The notes beneath the pieces are model-generated. The model searched no databases and was not told where the DNA came from. It saw only the letters and a program-made list of their open reading frames with translations. A DNA stretch of 64,000 nt, taken from Clostridium hydrogenum (GTDB lineage: Bacteria; Bacillota; Clostridia; Clostridiales; Clostridiaceae). The DNA is taken from positions 1,569,501 to 1,633,500 of the forward strand of contig NZ_JAEACT010000002.1 in NCBI RefSeq assembly GCF_021432385.1, read 5' to 3'. The position numbers were made by a program, and so were the translations under genes. Numbering within the stretch: the first letter of the stretch is position 1; every line of letters starts with the position of its first letter. This document shows, one piece after another, positions 8,321-18,417 of the stretch.

Positions 8321-10975
8321 ATGTCAGTAACTCCTATGATGCAGCAATTTTTAAGTGTAAAAGAAAACTATAAGGATTGCATCTTGTTTTTTAGATTAGG
8401 TGATTTTTATGAAATGTTCTTTGAAGATGCTGAAATTGCATCAAGGGAACTTGAACTTGTACTTACAGGAAAAGACTGTGGACTTCCAAAACGTGCGCCT
8501 ATGTGTGGTATACCTCACCATGCCTATGCAATTTATGCAAGTAAACTTATATCGAAAGGTTATAAGGTTGCAATAGCAGAGCAGCTTGAAGATCCTGCAC
8601 TAGCAAAGGGAATTGTAAAACGAGATGTAATAAAGGTATTAACACCTGGAACATATACGGATTCTTCTTTTTTAGAGGATACAAAAAATAATTATATTAT
8701 GTCTATATACACAGAAAACAATATAACGGCCATGTGTTTTGCAGATATATCTACAGGAGAATTTAACTGTACGTATACTGAATTTGATAGAGATGTTATA
8801 TTAAATGAAATATCAAAGTATTCACCAAAGGAAATTTTAGTTCAAGAAAATATTGATACTAAATTAATAGAGGATATAAAAGAAAGATTTGTTATTTCAA
8901 ATACGGAATTTCAAGATAATTATTTTAAAGAATTTGCTGAAAATCATTTAAAGGCACAGTTTTCTAATTATGCAGAATTAGATATTAATGATCAACTTAA
9001 ATACTCAGCAAATGCACTTTTAAAGTATATAATGGATACTCAAAGAGTTGTTTTGACACATTTAGATCAAATTCAATATTATAATATTGTTGATTTTTTG
9101 AGCATTGATTCAAATTCAAGGAGAAACTTAGAACTTACAGAAACTTTAAGAGACAAAAGTAAAAAAGGATCTCTTCTTTGGGTTTTAGATAAAACAAGTA
9201 CTGCAATGGGAGCTAGACAGCTTAGAAAATGGATTGAGCAGCCCCTCATTGATACAAATAAAATAAATTTAAGATTAGAAGCTGTAGATGAGCTTTTAAA
9301 TGATGCTCGAAATCATGTTGAATTAAAAGATGCCTTAAGGGAAGTATATGATATTGAAAGATTAGCTGGTAAAATTTCTACAAAAAGTGTAAATGCAAAA
9401 GAAATGTTATCTCTTAAAAGCTCTATAAAAAAGCTTCCAGAAGTAAAAGCCATAATAAAAAATTTTAGCTCAGAGCTTCTTTGCAAAATGGAAAATGAAC
9501 TTGATGATTTAAGTGATATATACAGCTTACTTGATGCAGCCATATTAAATACTCCATCCTTGTCAGTTAAAGAGGGAAATATAATTAAAGATGGCTATAA
9601 CAGTGAAGTTGATGAGTTAAGACTTGCAAAAGCTCATGGCAAGGAATGGATTGCTTCCCTTGAAAATAAGGAAAGGGAAGAAACAGGTATTAAATCTTTA
9701 AAGGTAGGTTACAATAAAGTATTTGGATATTTTATAGAAGTTACAAAATCTAATTTAAATTTAGTTCCTGAAGGTAAATATATAAGAAAACAAACCCTAG
9801 CTAATTGTGAAAGATATATAACTCCAGAACTTAAAGAGATGGAAGAAAAAATATTAGGTGCTGAAGAAAAACTTGTTATTCTTGAATATGAAATTTTTGT
9901 AGGAGTAAGGGATGAGCTTGAGAAGCAAATTGATAGAATTAAAGGAAGTGCTAAAATTCTCTCTGAAATTGATTGCTTAAGTTCCTTTGCTGAAGTGGCA
10001 CGTGAAAACAATTATTGCAAGCCGATAATTACAGAAAACGGAGCTATTAAAATTAAAGAGGGAAGACATCCTGTTGTAGAAAATGTAATTAAAACTGGTG
10101 AATTTGTTTCTAATGATACTGAAATTGATACAGAGGATAATATGTTAATGCTCATAACGGGCCCTAATATGGCAGGTAAATCAACTTATATGAGGCAGGT
10201 TGCGTTAATAGTACTAATGGCTCAAATAGGAAGTTTTGTTCCTGCAGGAAAAGCAGAAATATCAATATGCGATAAAATATTTACAAGGATAGGTGCTTCT
10301 GATGATTTGGCTGCTGGTAAAAGTACTTTTATGGTTGAGATGTGGGAAGTTTCAAATATATTAAAGAATGCGACTAATAAAAGTTTAATATTGCTTGATG
10401 AAGTTGGAAGAGGAACTAGTACTTATGACGGATTAAGTATAGCATGGTCAGTAATAGAATACATATGTACAAATTCCAATATAAAAGCTAAAACCTTATT
10501 TGCAACTCATTATCATGAACTTACTAAGCTTGAAGGCAGCATAAAAGGTCTTAAAAATTATTCAATAGCCGTAAAGAAATTTGAAGAGGATATAATTTTC
10601 TTGAGAAAAATAATAAAGGGCGGAGCAGACCAATCTTATGGAATAGAAGTTGCAAAAATTGCTGGTCTTCCAGAGGATGTTATTAAAAGGGCAAGGGAAA
10701 TATTAAAGGAACTTGAGACAGATAATAATGAAGCGGCCTTTGATTGTATAGAAAAAATTAAAAGTGAAAATAAACCTTTGGAGGAAGCTAGTGAAGTAAA
10801 AGAAACTAAAAATGTTAAAAAAGTTAAAGCTGAAGATAAAATTCAATTAGATTTTACTTCTATAGAAAAGGATAATTTGATTAAGGATTTATCAAAACTA
10901 GAGGTTATGGAAATGAATCCTATGGAAAGCATGAACAAGTTATATGAACTTGTAAAACGTGCTAAGAATCTATAA
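8321..10975 (+). CDS. mutS: DNA mismatch repair protein MutS
   Basis: Recognises mismatches and loops and starts repair with MutL. The mismatch-binding domain I starts with [34 protein letters not shown], containing the Phe-x-Glu style motif (FYEMF). The C-terminal ABC-type ATPase shows Walker [14 protein letters not shown], Walker [17 protein letters not shown], and the conserved ATHYHEL. At 884 residues it is full length for MutS1. RBS AAGGGATGG sits before ATG. It is 18 nt from mutL, the usual operon pair. Confidence 0.97.
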   Translation: MSVTPMMQQFLSVKENYKDCILFFRLGDFYEMFFEDAEIASRELELVLTGKDCGLPKRAPMCGIPHHAYAIYASKLISKGYKVAIAEQLEDPALAKGIVKRDVIKVLTPGTYTDSSFLEDTKNNYIMSIYTENNITAMCFADISTGEFNCTYTEFDRDVILNEISKYSPKEILVQENIDTKLIEDIKERFVISNTEFQDNYFKEFAENHLKAQFSNYAELDINDQLKYSANALLKYIMDTQRVVLTHLDQIQYYNIVDFLSIDSNSRRNLELTETLRDKSKKGSLLWVLDKTSTAMGARQLRKWIEQPLIDTNKINLRLEAVDELLNDARNHVELKDALREVYDIERLAGKISTKSVNAKEMLSLKSSIKKLPEVKAIIKNFSSELLCKMENELDDLSDIYSLLDAAILNTPSLSVKEGNIIKDGYNSEVDELRLAKAHGKEWIASLENKEREETGIKSLKVGYNKVFGYFIEVTKSNLNLVPEGKYIRKQTLANCERYITPELKEMEEKILGAEEKLVILEYEIFVGVRDELEKQIDRIKGSAKILSEIDCLSSFAEVARENNYCKPIITENGAIKIKEGRHPVVENVIKTGEFVSNDTEIDTEDNMLMLITGPNMAGKSTYMRQVALIVLMAQIGSFVPAGKAEISICDKIFTRIGASDDLAAGKSTFMVEMWEVSNILKNATNKSLILLDEVGRGTSTYDGLSIAWSVIEYICTNSNIKAKTLFATHYHELTKLEGSIKGLKNYSIAVKKFEEDIIFLRKIIKGGADQSYGIEVAKIAGLPEDVIKRAREILKELETDNNEAAFDCIEKIKSENKPLEEASEVKETKNVKKVKAEDKIQLDFTSIEKDNLIKDLSKLEVMEMNPMESMNKLYELVKRAKNL

Positions 10976-10993
10976 GTAAAGAAGGTAAAAGCT

Positions 10994-12874
10994 TTGGGGA
11001 GAATTAATTTACTAAGTGAAGAAACTTCTAATAAAATTGCAGCTGGTGAGGTAATTGAAAGACCTTCCTCAGTTGTAAAAGAACTTGTAGAAAACAGTAT
11101 TGATGCAGGAGCCAAGATTATTAATATACAAATTGAAAATGGTGGCGAAACTCTCATAAGGATTGTTGATGATGGCTCGGGTATTTATAAAGATGATGTT
11201 GAAAAAGCATTTATGCCACACGCTACAAGTAAAATTTCTAAAATTGAAGATATATATGCCATAAACACCCTTGGCTTTAGGGGAGAGGCACTTCCAAGTA
11301 TAGCATCGGTATCTAACACTATATTAAAATCTAGAAGCTTAGAAAGCGATTTTGGAAGGGAAATTTCTATAAGCGGAGGGAATATTAATTATGTTAAAGA
11401 TTGTGGCAGCAGTATAGGTACTACAATAGAAGTTAAAAATTTATTTTATAATGTTCCTGCAAGATCAAAATTTTTAAAATCACCTCAAAAAGAGGCGGCA
11501 GTTATTTCTGATATTGTGACAAGACTTGCAATATCACATAGTAACGTATCCTTTAAACTAACTAATGGAGAAAAGAAGGTAATTACTACATATTCCTCTC
11601 CAAACTTAATTGACGTCCTTCGTGATATATACGGAAAGAAGATAACAGATAATGTAATACCCTTTGAAAGGCACTCGGATTTAGTATCTGTTCATGGTTA
11701 CGTTGGAAATTCAGAAATTAGTAGAGGAAGTAGAAATAATCAAAGCATATTTGTAAATAATAGATATATAAAGAATAGATTAATTACTACAGCTGTAGAA
11801 AATGCTGTTAAATCTTTTATGATGATAAATAAATTTCCTTTTTTCGTTATATTTTTAGATATTTTCCCTGAGTTCGTCGATGTAAATGTTCACCCAACTA
11901 AATCAGAAATTAAATTTAGAAATGAAAGAGAAATTTTTAAAATAGTTTTTGATACTGTACATGAGGCTCTTCGCGAAAGTTTAAAACAAAGCTATGAAAC
12001 TGATACAATAAAAGAAGAGGAAGTCGCAATTGACGAGTTAAAGAATTATAATAAAAAAGAAGAGGAAAAAGAAAAGGTTATAGTTCAACTCCCTATAGAT
12101 TTAAAAAGTGATGTTGAAACTTATAATGTTATGGAAAATGAGTCCAAATACATTAAGGATAATAATTATATAAAAAATAATGATAATTTGAATAAGGTTT
12201 CAAATTTTGAAAATAATTTTAAAAAACCTGACGTTGAAATAAAACAATTACCTCAGAAAAAGGTTGAAGATAATTTTGAAGAAAAGATACCTAAATTTCA
12301 GCCACTTAAAGTAATTGGTCAATTTTATAACACTTATATTTTGACAGAGGGAGTAGATGGACTTTATATTATTGACCAGCATGCTGCACATGAAAAAATA
12401 CTTTTTGAAAAATATAGAAATCAAATAAAAAATGGGGAGGTTGTTTCACAGGTTTTACTTGAACCAGCTGTGATTGAGCTTTTGCCGGATGACTTTTTGT
12501 ACTATAGTGAGAATGAAAGTATATTTCAAAATGCAGGTTTTAAATGTGAAGAGTTTGGAGATAATACCATACTTATTAAGGAAGTGCCAATGTTTTTGGG
12601 TAAGCCTTATGTAAAAGATTTATTTTTAAGTATTTTAGATAATTTAAAAGCCATGGGCAGTGGAGAAACTGTTGAAGTAAAGTATGGTAAGATAGCTACT
12701 ACTGCATGCAAAGCTGCTATAAAGGCGTATCATGAGCTTAGCATGGAGGAAATGAAAGCTTTAATTGATGATTTAAGATTTATAGACGATCCTTTTAATT
12801 GCCCTCATGGGAGGCCAACAATAATTAAATTTACAGTTACAGATCTCGAAAAGAAATTTAAGAGAATTCAGTAA
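10994..12874 (+). CDS. mutL: DNA mismatch repair protein MutL
   Basis: GHKL ATPase partner of MutS. N-terminal motifs are ELVENSIDAGA, VDDGSGI and TLGFRGEALPSIASV; the middle is an Asn/Lys/Glu-rich linker (about 335-430); the C-terminal dimerisation domain has DQHAAHEKILFE, which matches the DQHA(x)2E(x)4E endonuclease motif of MutL proteins from organisms lacking MutH. The start is TTG with RBS AGAAGG about 9 nt upstream and gives the family start MGRINLL. A nicking MutL is the expected form in Firmicutes. Confidence 0.96.
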   Translation: MGRINLLSEETSNKIAAGEVIERPSSVVKELVENSIDAGAKIINIQIENGGETLIRIVDDGSGIYKDDVEKAFMPHATSKISKIEDIYAINTLGFRGEALPSIASVSNTILKSRSLESDFGREISISGGNINYVKDCGSSIGTTIEVKNLFYNVPARSKFLKSPQKEAAVISDIVTRLAISHSNVSFKLTNGEKKVITTYSSPNLIDVLRDIYGKKITDNVIPFERHSDLVSVHGYVGNSEISRGSRNNQSIFVNNRYIKNRLITTAVENAVKSFMMINKFPFFVIFLDIFPEFVDVNVHPTKSEIKFRNEREIFKIVFDTVHEALRESLKQSYETDTIKEEEVAIDELKNYNKKEEEKEKVIVQLPIDLKSDVETYNVMENESKYIKDNNYIKNNDNLNKVSNFENNFKKPDVEIKQLPQKKVEDNFEEKIPKFQPLKVIGQFYNTYILTEGVDGLYIIDQHAAHEKILFEKYRNQIKNGEVVSQVLLEPAVIELLPDDFLYYSENESIFQNAGFKCEEFGDNTILIKEVPMFLGKPYVKDLFLSILDNLKAMGSGETVEVKYGKIATTACKAAIKAYHELSMEEMKALIDDLRFIDDPFNCPHGRPTIIKFTVTDLEKKFKRIQ

Positions 12875-12890
12875 AGGATGATTTTAGTTT

Positions 12891-13811
12891 ATGAAAAAAC
12901 TTCTTATTATAGCTGGACCTACAGCTGTTGGAAAAACAGATATATCTATTAAAGTTGCAAAAAAGTTAAATGGAGAAATAATTTCAGCAGATTCAATGCA
13001 AATTTATAAGTATATGGATATAGGTTCTGCAAAGGTTACTAAAGATGAAATGGATGGAGTAATACATCATTTAATTGACGTAGTTTATCCATCAGAAGAA
13101 TTTAGTGTTGCTGAGTTTAAAGATAAATCAGTTAATGCTATAGATGATATTATTGAAAGAGGTAAATGCCCAATTGTTGCAGGTGGAACAGGACTGTATA
13201 TAAATTCCTTAATATGTAATTATGATTTTACTGGAGCTTCTCGTGATGATACTTACAGAGAATATTTAAAAGAAATAGCAGAGGATAAAGGAAAAGAATA
13301 TGTTCACGAGCTGCTTAAAAGTGTAGATATTGAATCTTATGAAAGGCTTTATCCAAATGATTTAAAGAGAGTTATTAGAGCATTAGAAGTATATAAAGTC
13401 ACAGGAAAGACTATAAGTGAAATAAATAAGGATGTAGACATATATGATATACCTTATGATATTAAATATTTTGTCCTTACCATGGATAGAGCAAAGCTAT
13501 ATAAGAGAATTAATTTAAGAGTTGATAAAATGTTTGAAAATGGACTTATTGATGAGGTTATAAAATTAAGAGATATGGGTTATAATTCAAATATGCAGTC
13601 AATGAAGGGCATAGGTTACAAAGAAGTACTTGACTATTTAGATGGCAAATTTACGTTAGATGAAACCATAGAAATTATTAAAAAAGGCAGCAGAAATTAT
13701 GCTAAAAGGCAGCTTACCTGGTTTAGAAAAGATAAAAGAGTACAGTGGATAAATAAAGATTTATACGATACTGAGGATGATATAATAGAATTTATTGTAA
13801 ATAATTTTTAA
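12891..13811 (+). CDS. miaA: tRNA dimethylallyltransferase
   Basis: Transfers dimethylallyl from DMAPP to A37 of tRNAs reading UNN codons; MiaB then modifies the product. The N-terminal P-loop is GPTAVGKTD, followed by [17 protein letters not shown] and the pocket motif [12 protein letters not shown]; the C-terminal part has [13 protein letters not shown]. 306 residues is typical. It follows mutL by 16 nt and precedes hfq, the conserved miaA-hfq order of many bacteria. Confidence 0.96.
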   Translation: MKKLLIIAGPTAVGKTDISIKVAKKLNGEIISADSMQIYKYMDIGSAKVTKDEMDGVIHHLIDVVYPSEEFSVAEFKDKSVNAIDDIIERGKCPIVAGGTGLYINSLICNYDFTGASRDDTYREYLKEIAEDKGKEYVHELLKSVDIESYERLYPNDLKRVIRALEVYKVTGKTISEINKDVDIYDIPYDIKYFVLTMDRAKLYKRINLRVDKMFENGLIDEVIKLRDMGYNSNMQSMKGIGYKEVLDYLDGKFTLDETIEIIKKGSRNYAKRQLTWFRKDKRVQWINKDLYDTEDDIIEFIVNNF

Positions 13812-13886
13812 ATAGTACTTTAAAATTAAAGGATTTTATGATCTTTTATAGAATAAATTATTAAAACGAAGCGGAGGTTGAATAAC

Positions 13887-14138
13887 ATGAATAATAACAA
13901 TAATAAGTCAACAAATAATTTACAGGATATATTTTTAAACAATGCAAGAAAGAACAAAATACCAGTTACAATTCACTTGGCTAATGGTTTTCAATTAAGA
14001 GGAAACGTTAAAGGTTTTGATAGTTTTACTATAATTTTAGATTGTGATAATAAGCAGATGATGGTATATAAGCATGCTGTTTCAACTATAACACCTTTAA
14101 AGCCAATACTATTTAATCAAATGCCACAAGAGGACTAA
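13887..14138 (+). CDS. hfq: RNA chaperone Hfq
   Basis: Small Sm-like hexameric RNA chaperone. Sm1 is seen in [27 protein letters not shown] and Sm2 in the YKHAVSTI motif. A TTG at 13878 is in frame, but GCGGAGG (13871-13877) touches it and stands 9 nt before the ATG at 13887, so 13887 is the start (83 residues). The N-terminus is an Asn-rich tail, [11 protein letters not shown], longer and more polar than the enteric form. A strong terminator follows, closing the block that began at miaB. Confidence 0.95.
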   Translation: MNNNNNKSTNNLQDIFLNNARKNKIPVTIHLANGFQLRGNVKGFDSFTIILDCDNKQMMVYKHAVSTITPLKPILFNQMPQED

Positions 14139-14147
14139 AAATACCCC

Positions 14148-14182
14148 TAAAAATAGGCAATACAATTTGCCTATTTTTTTTT
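14148..14182 (+). terminator. hfq terminator
   Basis: AAAATAGGCAA (14150-14160) pairs with TTGCCTATTTT (14167-14177) and runs into nine T residues. It marks the end of the miaB-hfq transcription unit. Confidence 0.85.
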
Positions 14183-14200
14183 ATTATGATAACATATATT

Positions 14201-14303
14201 AGATAAAACCAGTTCAACTACTAAAATCAACTTGCATCATAATGCCTAGAAGATGGCATTTTGATACAAATTAATTTTGAAGTTTCAAGTGGTTTATCTT
14301 TAG
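14201..14303. repeat. Family C palindromic repeat, copy C1
   Basis: The segment reads as an imperfect hairpin with central arms TTGCATCATAATGCC / GGCATTTTGATACAA and outer arms starting AAACCAGTTCAACTA and ending CAAGTGGTTTATCTTT. It closely matches copies at 22.27-22.37 and 41.23-41.33 kb in both central and outer parts. It fills the leader between the hfq terminator and the next gene. Confidence 0.75.
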
Positions 14304-14325
14304 TTAAATTTGGAGGTTAAAATAC

Positions 14326-15615
14326 ATGTTAAATTCTACAAAACAAATGCTAATGGATACATATAAAATAAACGAAGAGGTATTTAATTTATACGAGAAA
14401 GCTTTAGAGGATGTAAAGGATCAATTTAAATTTTATGATGAAATAAGAGAATTTAATCAGCTAAAAGTTTTGAAGGCTCTTCAAGATGAAAATATAAGTG
14501 AATCTCACTTTACAAATTCTTCAGGATATGGCTATGGAGATATAGGTAGAGATTCTTTGGATAAAGTATATGCTAGAATATTTAATACAGAAAGTGCGCT
14601 TGTAAGACCACACTTTGTAAATGGAACTCATGCAATAGGAGCTGCTTTGTTTGGCAATCTAAGGCCTAATGATACAATGCTTTCTGTTTGCGGACTTCCT
14701 TACGATACACTTCATAATATAATTGGTATTGGTGACGATGATAAGAAGGTTGGTTCACTTAAAGAATATGGCGTTAAATATAAAATGATAGCCTTAAAAA
14801 ACGAAAAAGTAGATATAGAAAAAGTAAAAAGTGAGCTTAGAGAAGATAAGAGTATTAAACTAGTTCATATTCAACGTTCAACAGGTTATGGATGGAGAAA
14901 ATCTTTAAGTGTTGATGAAATAGGTGAAATAATTAAGGAAATTAAAACTGTAAACCCAGAGGTTATAGTTTTTGTAGATAATTGTTACGGTGAATTTATA
15001 GATACGAAAGAACCTACAGATGTTGGCGCAGATATTGTTGCTGGTTCACTTATAAAAAATATAGGTGGTGGAATAGCTCCTACAGGTGGATACATTGCAG
15101 GAAAAGAAGAATATGTAACTCAGGCTTCCTATAGACTTACAATACCTGGTATAGGTGGTGAGTGTGGTTCAACCTTTGGTGTCATGAGACAGCTTTATGA
15201 AGGACTATTTTTAGCTCCACATGTAGCTATGGAGGCAGTTAAGGGTGCAGTATTTTGTGCAAGAATAATGGAACTTTCAGGGTTTGAAGTTTTGCCTAAA
15301 TACAATGATAAGAGAAGTGACATAATTCAATCTATTAAATTCAATGACAAAAATAAACTTATCAATTTCATAAAAGGAATTCAAAAGGGGTCTCCAATAG
15401 ATTCTTTTGCAGAATGTGAACCATGGGATATGCCTGGTTATGAAGATCAAGTTATAATGGCTGCTGGTGCTTTTGTTCAAGGAGCTTCAATAGAATTATC
15501 TGCTGATGCACCTATAAGAGAACCTTATATTGGATATCTTCAAGGTGGACTTACTTTTGATCACGCTAAAATAGGTATACTTATAGCTTTATCTAAATTG
15601 TTATCGGCAAAATAA
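14326..15615 (+). CDS. Aluminium-resistance / methionine gamma-lyase family PLP enzyme
   Basis: The 429-residue protein belongs to the Cys/Met-metabolism PLP family annotated as aluminium resistance protein (YnbB in Bacillus, also close to hfq). Visible features are the substrate-site strings SGYGYGDIGRDSLD and VRPHFVNGTHAIGAALFG, the PLP-aspartate region VFVDNCYGEFI, and the Schiff-base lysine in GSLIKNIGGGIAPTGGYIAGK. RBS TTGGAGG lies 7-8 nt before ATG. The reaction is probably C-S lyase-like, but the natural substrate is unproven; the resistance name comes from a historic phenotype. A terminator follows. Confidence 0.9.
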   Translation: MLNSTKQMLMDTYKINEEVFNLYEKALEDVKDQFKFYDEIREFNQLKVLKALQDENISESHFTNSSGYGYGDIGRDSLDKVYARIFNTESALVRPHFVNGTHAIGAALFGNLRPNDTMLSVCGLPYDTLHNIIGIGDDDKKVGSLKEYGVKYKMIALKNEKVDIEKVKSELREDKSIKLVHIQRSTGYGWRKSLSVDEIGEIIKEIKTVNPEVIVFVDNCYGEFIDTKEPTDVGADIVAGSLIKNIGGGIAPTGGYIAGKEEYVTQASYRLTIPGIGGECGSTFGVMRQLYEGLFLAPHVAMEAVKGAVFCARIMELSGFEVLPKYNDKRSDIIQSIKFNDKNKLINFIKGIQKGSPIDSFAECEPWDMPGYEDQVIMAAGAFVQGASIELSADAPIREPYIGYLQGGLTFDHAKIGILIALSKLLSAK

Positions 15616-15685
15616 AAGCTATTGATTATAAAAACAGGAAAATTGACGTAGACATTACGAGAGCTGTAAAATATATAATTAAGAA

Positions 15686-15728
15686 GAAAAATCCTCAACT
15701 TATAAAAAATGTTGAGGATTTTTTCTCA
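15686..15728 (+). terminator. Terminator after the PLP enzyme
   Basis: AAAAATCCTCAAC (15687-15699) pairs with GTTGAGGATTTTTT (15711-15724) around an AT-rich loop and continues into TTCTC. Confidence 0.85.
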
Positions 15729-16020
15729 TTACTATTTTTAATCAATTATGTTTCTTAAATATTCTAGATTTCTACTTTTCACATTTCTTATCCTCCAACT
15801 TCTTACTTTCTTTCAAACAATATAAATCTTACATAGTAGTCCTAAATAATATTGCAATTCTATATGCTAACATAATTGATGGATTATTATGATTACTTGT
15901 CACATTTTTTACTATATTATATTTGGTGTGGTATCTGAGCTAGAAAGAGAAATTATTCTCCAGCGCCAGCGGAAGGAATTGCTGATGAATATCTAAAGGA
16001 AAAACAAGGAATAAAATTTA
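15729..16020. other. Intergenic region with a possible coding remnant
   Basis: Most of this stretch is featureless AT-rich DNA. From about 15952 to 16012 the plus strand reads in one frame as NYSPAPAEGIADEYLKEKQG, which has codon use like real genes but no start, RBS or upstream continuation (an in-frame TAG lies just before). It may be the tail of a lost gene; no family was recognised. Confidence 0.3.
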
Positions 16021-16025
16021 TTACT

Positions 16026-16089
16026 CAGTTTGACTATACAGTTGAACTGTATTATAATAGTATTCAGTTAAACTATATAGTCAAACTGA
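16026..16089 (+). promoter_or_regulatory. padR promoter inside paired operators
   Basis: A near-consensus promoter, TTGACT (16030-16035), 17-nt spacer, TATAAT (16053-16058), is flanked by two copies of the motif CAGTTTGACTATA / TATAGTCAAACTG (left arm 16026-16049, right arm 16065-16089) arranged as a large inverted repeat. The left arm covers the -35. This is the layout of an autorepressed promoter, and the PadR gene starts 16 nt after it. Confidence 0.75.
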
Positions 16090-16104
16090 ATAGTAGGTGA
16101 AAAT

Positions 16105-16410
16105 ATGAAACATCCCCTGTTACCATTATCTGAAACTATGCATTATATTTTATTAGCTTTGCGTCAGCCACTTCATGGTTATGCAATTATGCAAAAGATT
16201 GAAGTAATGAGCAAAGGTACTGTAAAATTAGCCCCTGGAACTTTGTATGGCGCAATTGAAAATCTAAATAAACATGGTTGGATTGAGCCAGTGGCTGGTG
16301 AAACTGATAGAAGAAAGGTTTATAAAATCACAGATGAAGGAATGGAAATTTTAAAAATTGAGCGAGAGAGATTACTTAATATTATATCTTTGTATGAAAG
16401 GAGAGAGTGA
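16105..16410 (+). CDS. PadR family transcriptional regulator
   Basis: The 101-residue protein has the PadR winged helix: LPLSETMHYILLALRQPLHGYAIMQKIE, then LAPGTLYGAIENLNKHGWIEPV and the wing DRRKVYKITDEGMEIL. It is of the short PadR class, whose members usually repress their own operon and release DNA on binding a small ligand. RBS TAGGTGA is before ATG. The DUF2812 partner starts 2 nt after its stop. The inverted repeats over its promoter are the likely operator. Confidence 0.93.
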   Translation: MKHPLLPLSETMHYILLALRQPLHGYAIMQKIEVMSKGTVKLAPGTLYGAIENLNKHGWIEPVAGETDRRKVYKITDEGMEILKIERERLLNIISLYERRE

Positions 16411-16411
16411 G

Positions 16412-16987
16412 ATGAAGAAAGTTAAACAGTTCTTCAATATTATTAAGGAAGAGAAATGGTTAAATAACCAATTACAAATGGGTTATCTCTGTTCAAACAT
16501 TAGCTCACTAGGAGTATATACATTTAAAAATACTAGCAAAGACTATGTTATACGATTGGATTATCAAAATTATATGTCAGTAGAAAAGTTTGAAGAATAC
16601 AAAGCAATATATGAAGATTTCGGATGGAAACATATAAGAGGTTCAAGATTTGGAAGTATTCAATATTGGCAAAAGTTAGCTGATGGTCATGAGGATATTT
16701 TTTCTGACCAGGAATCAAAAATTTATTATTATAAGCGATTAATGAACTATTCACTATCATTAATAGTTATGTTTTTGATAATTTGCTATATGACATACAA
16801 AGATTCAAGTTTATATAGTTTATATAATAAAGGACTTTGGAATATGAAAAGCTCACTATTTTGGAAAGCATTTTTATTTGAAACACCATTTGTAATTATT
16901 AAATTGCTTCCACTAATTATGTGTGCATTTTCAGGAATTAGCTACTTAAAAGCATATCGCCAATATTTTATGTTAAAAGAAAATTAG
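16412..16987 (+). CDS. DUF2812 domain membrane protein, PadR partner
   Basis: The first ~125 residues match the DUF2812 pattern (VKQFFNIIKEEKWLNNQLQMGYLCSNIS...YEDFGWKHIRGSRFGSIQYWQK). Two hydrophobic segments follow near 117-135 and 150-172, so the soluble part probably faces the cytoplasm with a C-terminal membrane anchor. The frame is open from 16358, but AAAGGAGAGAG lies just before the ATG at 16412, which is taken as start. PadR + DUF2812 gene pairs are common in Firmicutes; the function of DUF2812 is unknown. Confidence 0.82.
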   Translation: MKKVKQFFNIIKEEKWLNNQLQMGYLCSNISSLGVYTFKNTSKDYVIRLDYQNYMSVEKFEEYKAIYEDFGWKHIRGSRFGSIQYWQKLADGHEDIFSDQESKIYYYKRLMNYSLSLIVMFLIICYMTYKDSSLYSLYNKGLWNMKSSLFWKAFLFETPFVIIKLLPLIMCAFSGISYLKAYRQYFMLKEN

Positions 16988-17059
16988 AATGTCTAAAGCT
17001 TACTAACAATACATTAAATAATTCAGACTGTCTTACTATCTATAAATATAGTAATCTTC

Positions 17060-17110
17060 AAAATAAAGATGCAACCATATGCTTTACATGTGGCTGCATC
17101 TTTGCTTTAA
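17060..17110. terminator. Bidirectional terminator between DUF2812 gene and lexA
   Basis: AAAGATGCAACCATATG (17069-17085) pairs with CATGTGGCTGCATCTTT (17089-17105) around a 3-nt loop. It sits between two convergent genes. A diverged copy of this hairpin plus the lexA tail occurs at 19.47-19.60 kb. Confidence 0.75.
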
Positions 17111-17722
17111 TCAATATTTTCTATAGATAGCTTTTAATTTGCCCACAATTTTGCAGTCCTTAACTATAATAGGTTTCATAGTATGATTTTCAGGTTGAAG
17201 CCTTATTACATTTTCCTCTTTAAAAAATCTCTTAATTGTAGCTTCATTCTCAATTAATGCAACAACTATTTCTCCGTTTTGAGCATAACTTGCCTTTTCA
17301 ATGATAGCTAAATCTCCATCATAAATGCCAGCTTCTATCATGCTTTCGCCACTGATTTTTAAAATAAATAAATCATCATTTCCTCTAACAAAGTTTAAAG
17401 GTATAGTGAAATAATCCTCTATATTTTCTACGGCAAGAATAGGCTGTCCTGCCTGAACTTTTCCGATAATAGGTATATCTATCATTTCTTTTTTCGCAAT
17501 TGGATCTTTAATTATTTCTATAGCCCTAGGCTTTGTAGGATCTCTTTTTATTAATCCTTTTTTTTCAAGCTTTGATAAATGACTATGTACTGTGGAAGTT
17601 GAACTAAGACCTACCTTGGCACAGATTTCTCTTACTGATGGAGGGTAACCTTTGTCTAATACTTCTTGCCTTATAAATTCATAAATTTCACTCTGCACGT
17701 CTCTATCTTTATACACTGCCAT
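17111..17722 (-). CDS. lexA: LexA repressor
   Basis: SOS-response repressor and RecA-stimulated self-cleaving protease, 203 residues. The N-terminal winged helix is [37 protein letters not shown]; the cleavage site is Ala91-Gly92 (KVQAGQPI); the catalytic dyad is Ser127 (SGESM) and Lys164 (ATIKRF). All key residues are present. RBS GAGGTG precedes ATG. The promoter region holds a good SOS box, indicating autoregulation. Confidence 0.97.
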   Translation of the reverse strand: MAVYKDRDVQSEIYEFIRQEVLDKGYPPSVREICAKVGLSSTSTVHSHLSKLEKKGLIKRDPTKPRAIEIIKDPIAKKEMIDIPIIGKVQAGQPILAVENIEDYFTIPLNFVRGNDDLFILKISGESMIEAGIYDGDLAIIEKASYAQNGEIVVALIENEATIKRFFKEENVIRLQPENHTMKPIIVKDCKIVGKLKAIYRKY

Positions 17723-17755
17723 TATTACACCTCACAAATTTTATTTATATGAAAA

Positions 17756-17794
17756 ATTATACCATAAGTATTATTTGCATGCAAACTAATGTTC
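17756..17794 (-). promoter_or_regulatory. lexA promoter and SOS box
   Basis: On the minus strand TTGCAT (forward 17779-17784), 17 nt, TATAAT (forward 17756-17761) form the promoter. Directly upstream, GAACATTAGTTT (forward 17783-17794) fits the Gram-positive LexA box GAAC-N4-GTTY and overlaps the -35 edge. Confidence 0.7.
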
Positions 17795-17811
17795 TGTATT
17801 TAAAGAAAAAA

Positions 17812-17863
17812 TAGTTGAATTATCCAACTAAATACGCTATATTATAGTTGAACTATTCAACTA
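17812..17863 (+). promoter_or_regulatory. marR promoter with two operators
   Basis: Two near-identical 19-bp palindromes, TAGTTGAATTATCCAACTA (17812-17830) and TAGTTGAACTATTCAACTA (17845-17863), bracket a promoter TTGAAT (17815-17820), 17 nt, TATATT (17838-17843). One operator covers the -35 and the other the start point, as expected for MarR autorepression. Confidence 0.75.
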
Positions 17864-17884
17864 AATAAAAAAATGGGGGTGAAC

Positions 17885-18343
17885 ATGGAAAGAATGAATA
17901 TTGAAAGATTTGTAGGCGTATTAAACAGACAGTCTCAAGCTTACATAAGTAATGCTCTAAGAAATATTGATATTAGTTATTCTGAATGCATTTTTCTATC
18001 AAATCTATATGATAATGAAGGTATTAATCAAGAAGAATTATCCTCATTATTATTTATTGATAAAACAATAACTGCAAAATCAATAAAATCACTTAGCCAA
18101 AAAGGATTTTTAATTAGAAAACAATATGAAACAGACAAAAGAGTTAAAAGACTTTACTTAACTGATAAAGCAAGAGATTGCAAAGAAGAAATATTTTCAT
18201 CTTTAGAAAAATGGAAAAACTTTATCACAACAGGAATGGATATAAAAACTAAGAATACTATTTTGGGTGGTTTGCAGTTAATGGCTGAAAGAGCTGCAAG
18301 TGCTGACTTTAATCAAATATTGAAAAATACTAATGAAAGCTAA
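17885..18343 (+). CDS. MarR family transcriptional regulator
   Basis: Winged-helix protein of 152 residues with the MarR order: helices (FVGVLNRQSQAYISNALRN), the recognition region INQEELSSLLFIDKTITAKSIKSLSQKGFLIRKQ, and the wing DKRVKRLYLTDKA. An ATG at 17873 is in frame, but the run GGGGGTG (17875-17881) is the RBS for the ATG at 17885. The tandem TTGAA/TTCAA palindromes in the promoter are its likely binding sites, and the amidohydrolase 74 nt downstream its likely target. Confidence 0.92.
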   Translation: MERMNIERFVGVLNRQSQAYISNALRNIDISYSECIFLSNLYDNEGINQEELSSLLFIDKTITAKSIKSLSQKGFLIRKQYETDKRVKRLYLTDKARDCKEEIFSSLEKWKNFITTGMDIKTKNTILGGLQLMAERAASADFNQILKNTNES

Positions 18344-18417
18344 TGAATTGTTTATACTGCAATTTTTAAATGATTCAAAACTCTTTCACATTATTTAAAA
18401 TATAGGAGGAGAAAATT

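Noticed and set aside
17771-17785. TTTGCATGCAAA palindrome as the SOS box of lexA
   Set aside because: The adjacent GAACATTAGTTT fits the known Gram-positive LexA box better; the palindrome is probably part of the -35 region by chance.
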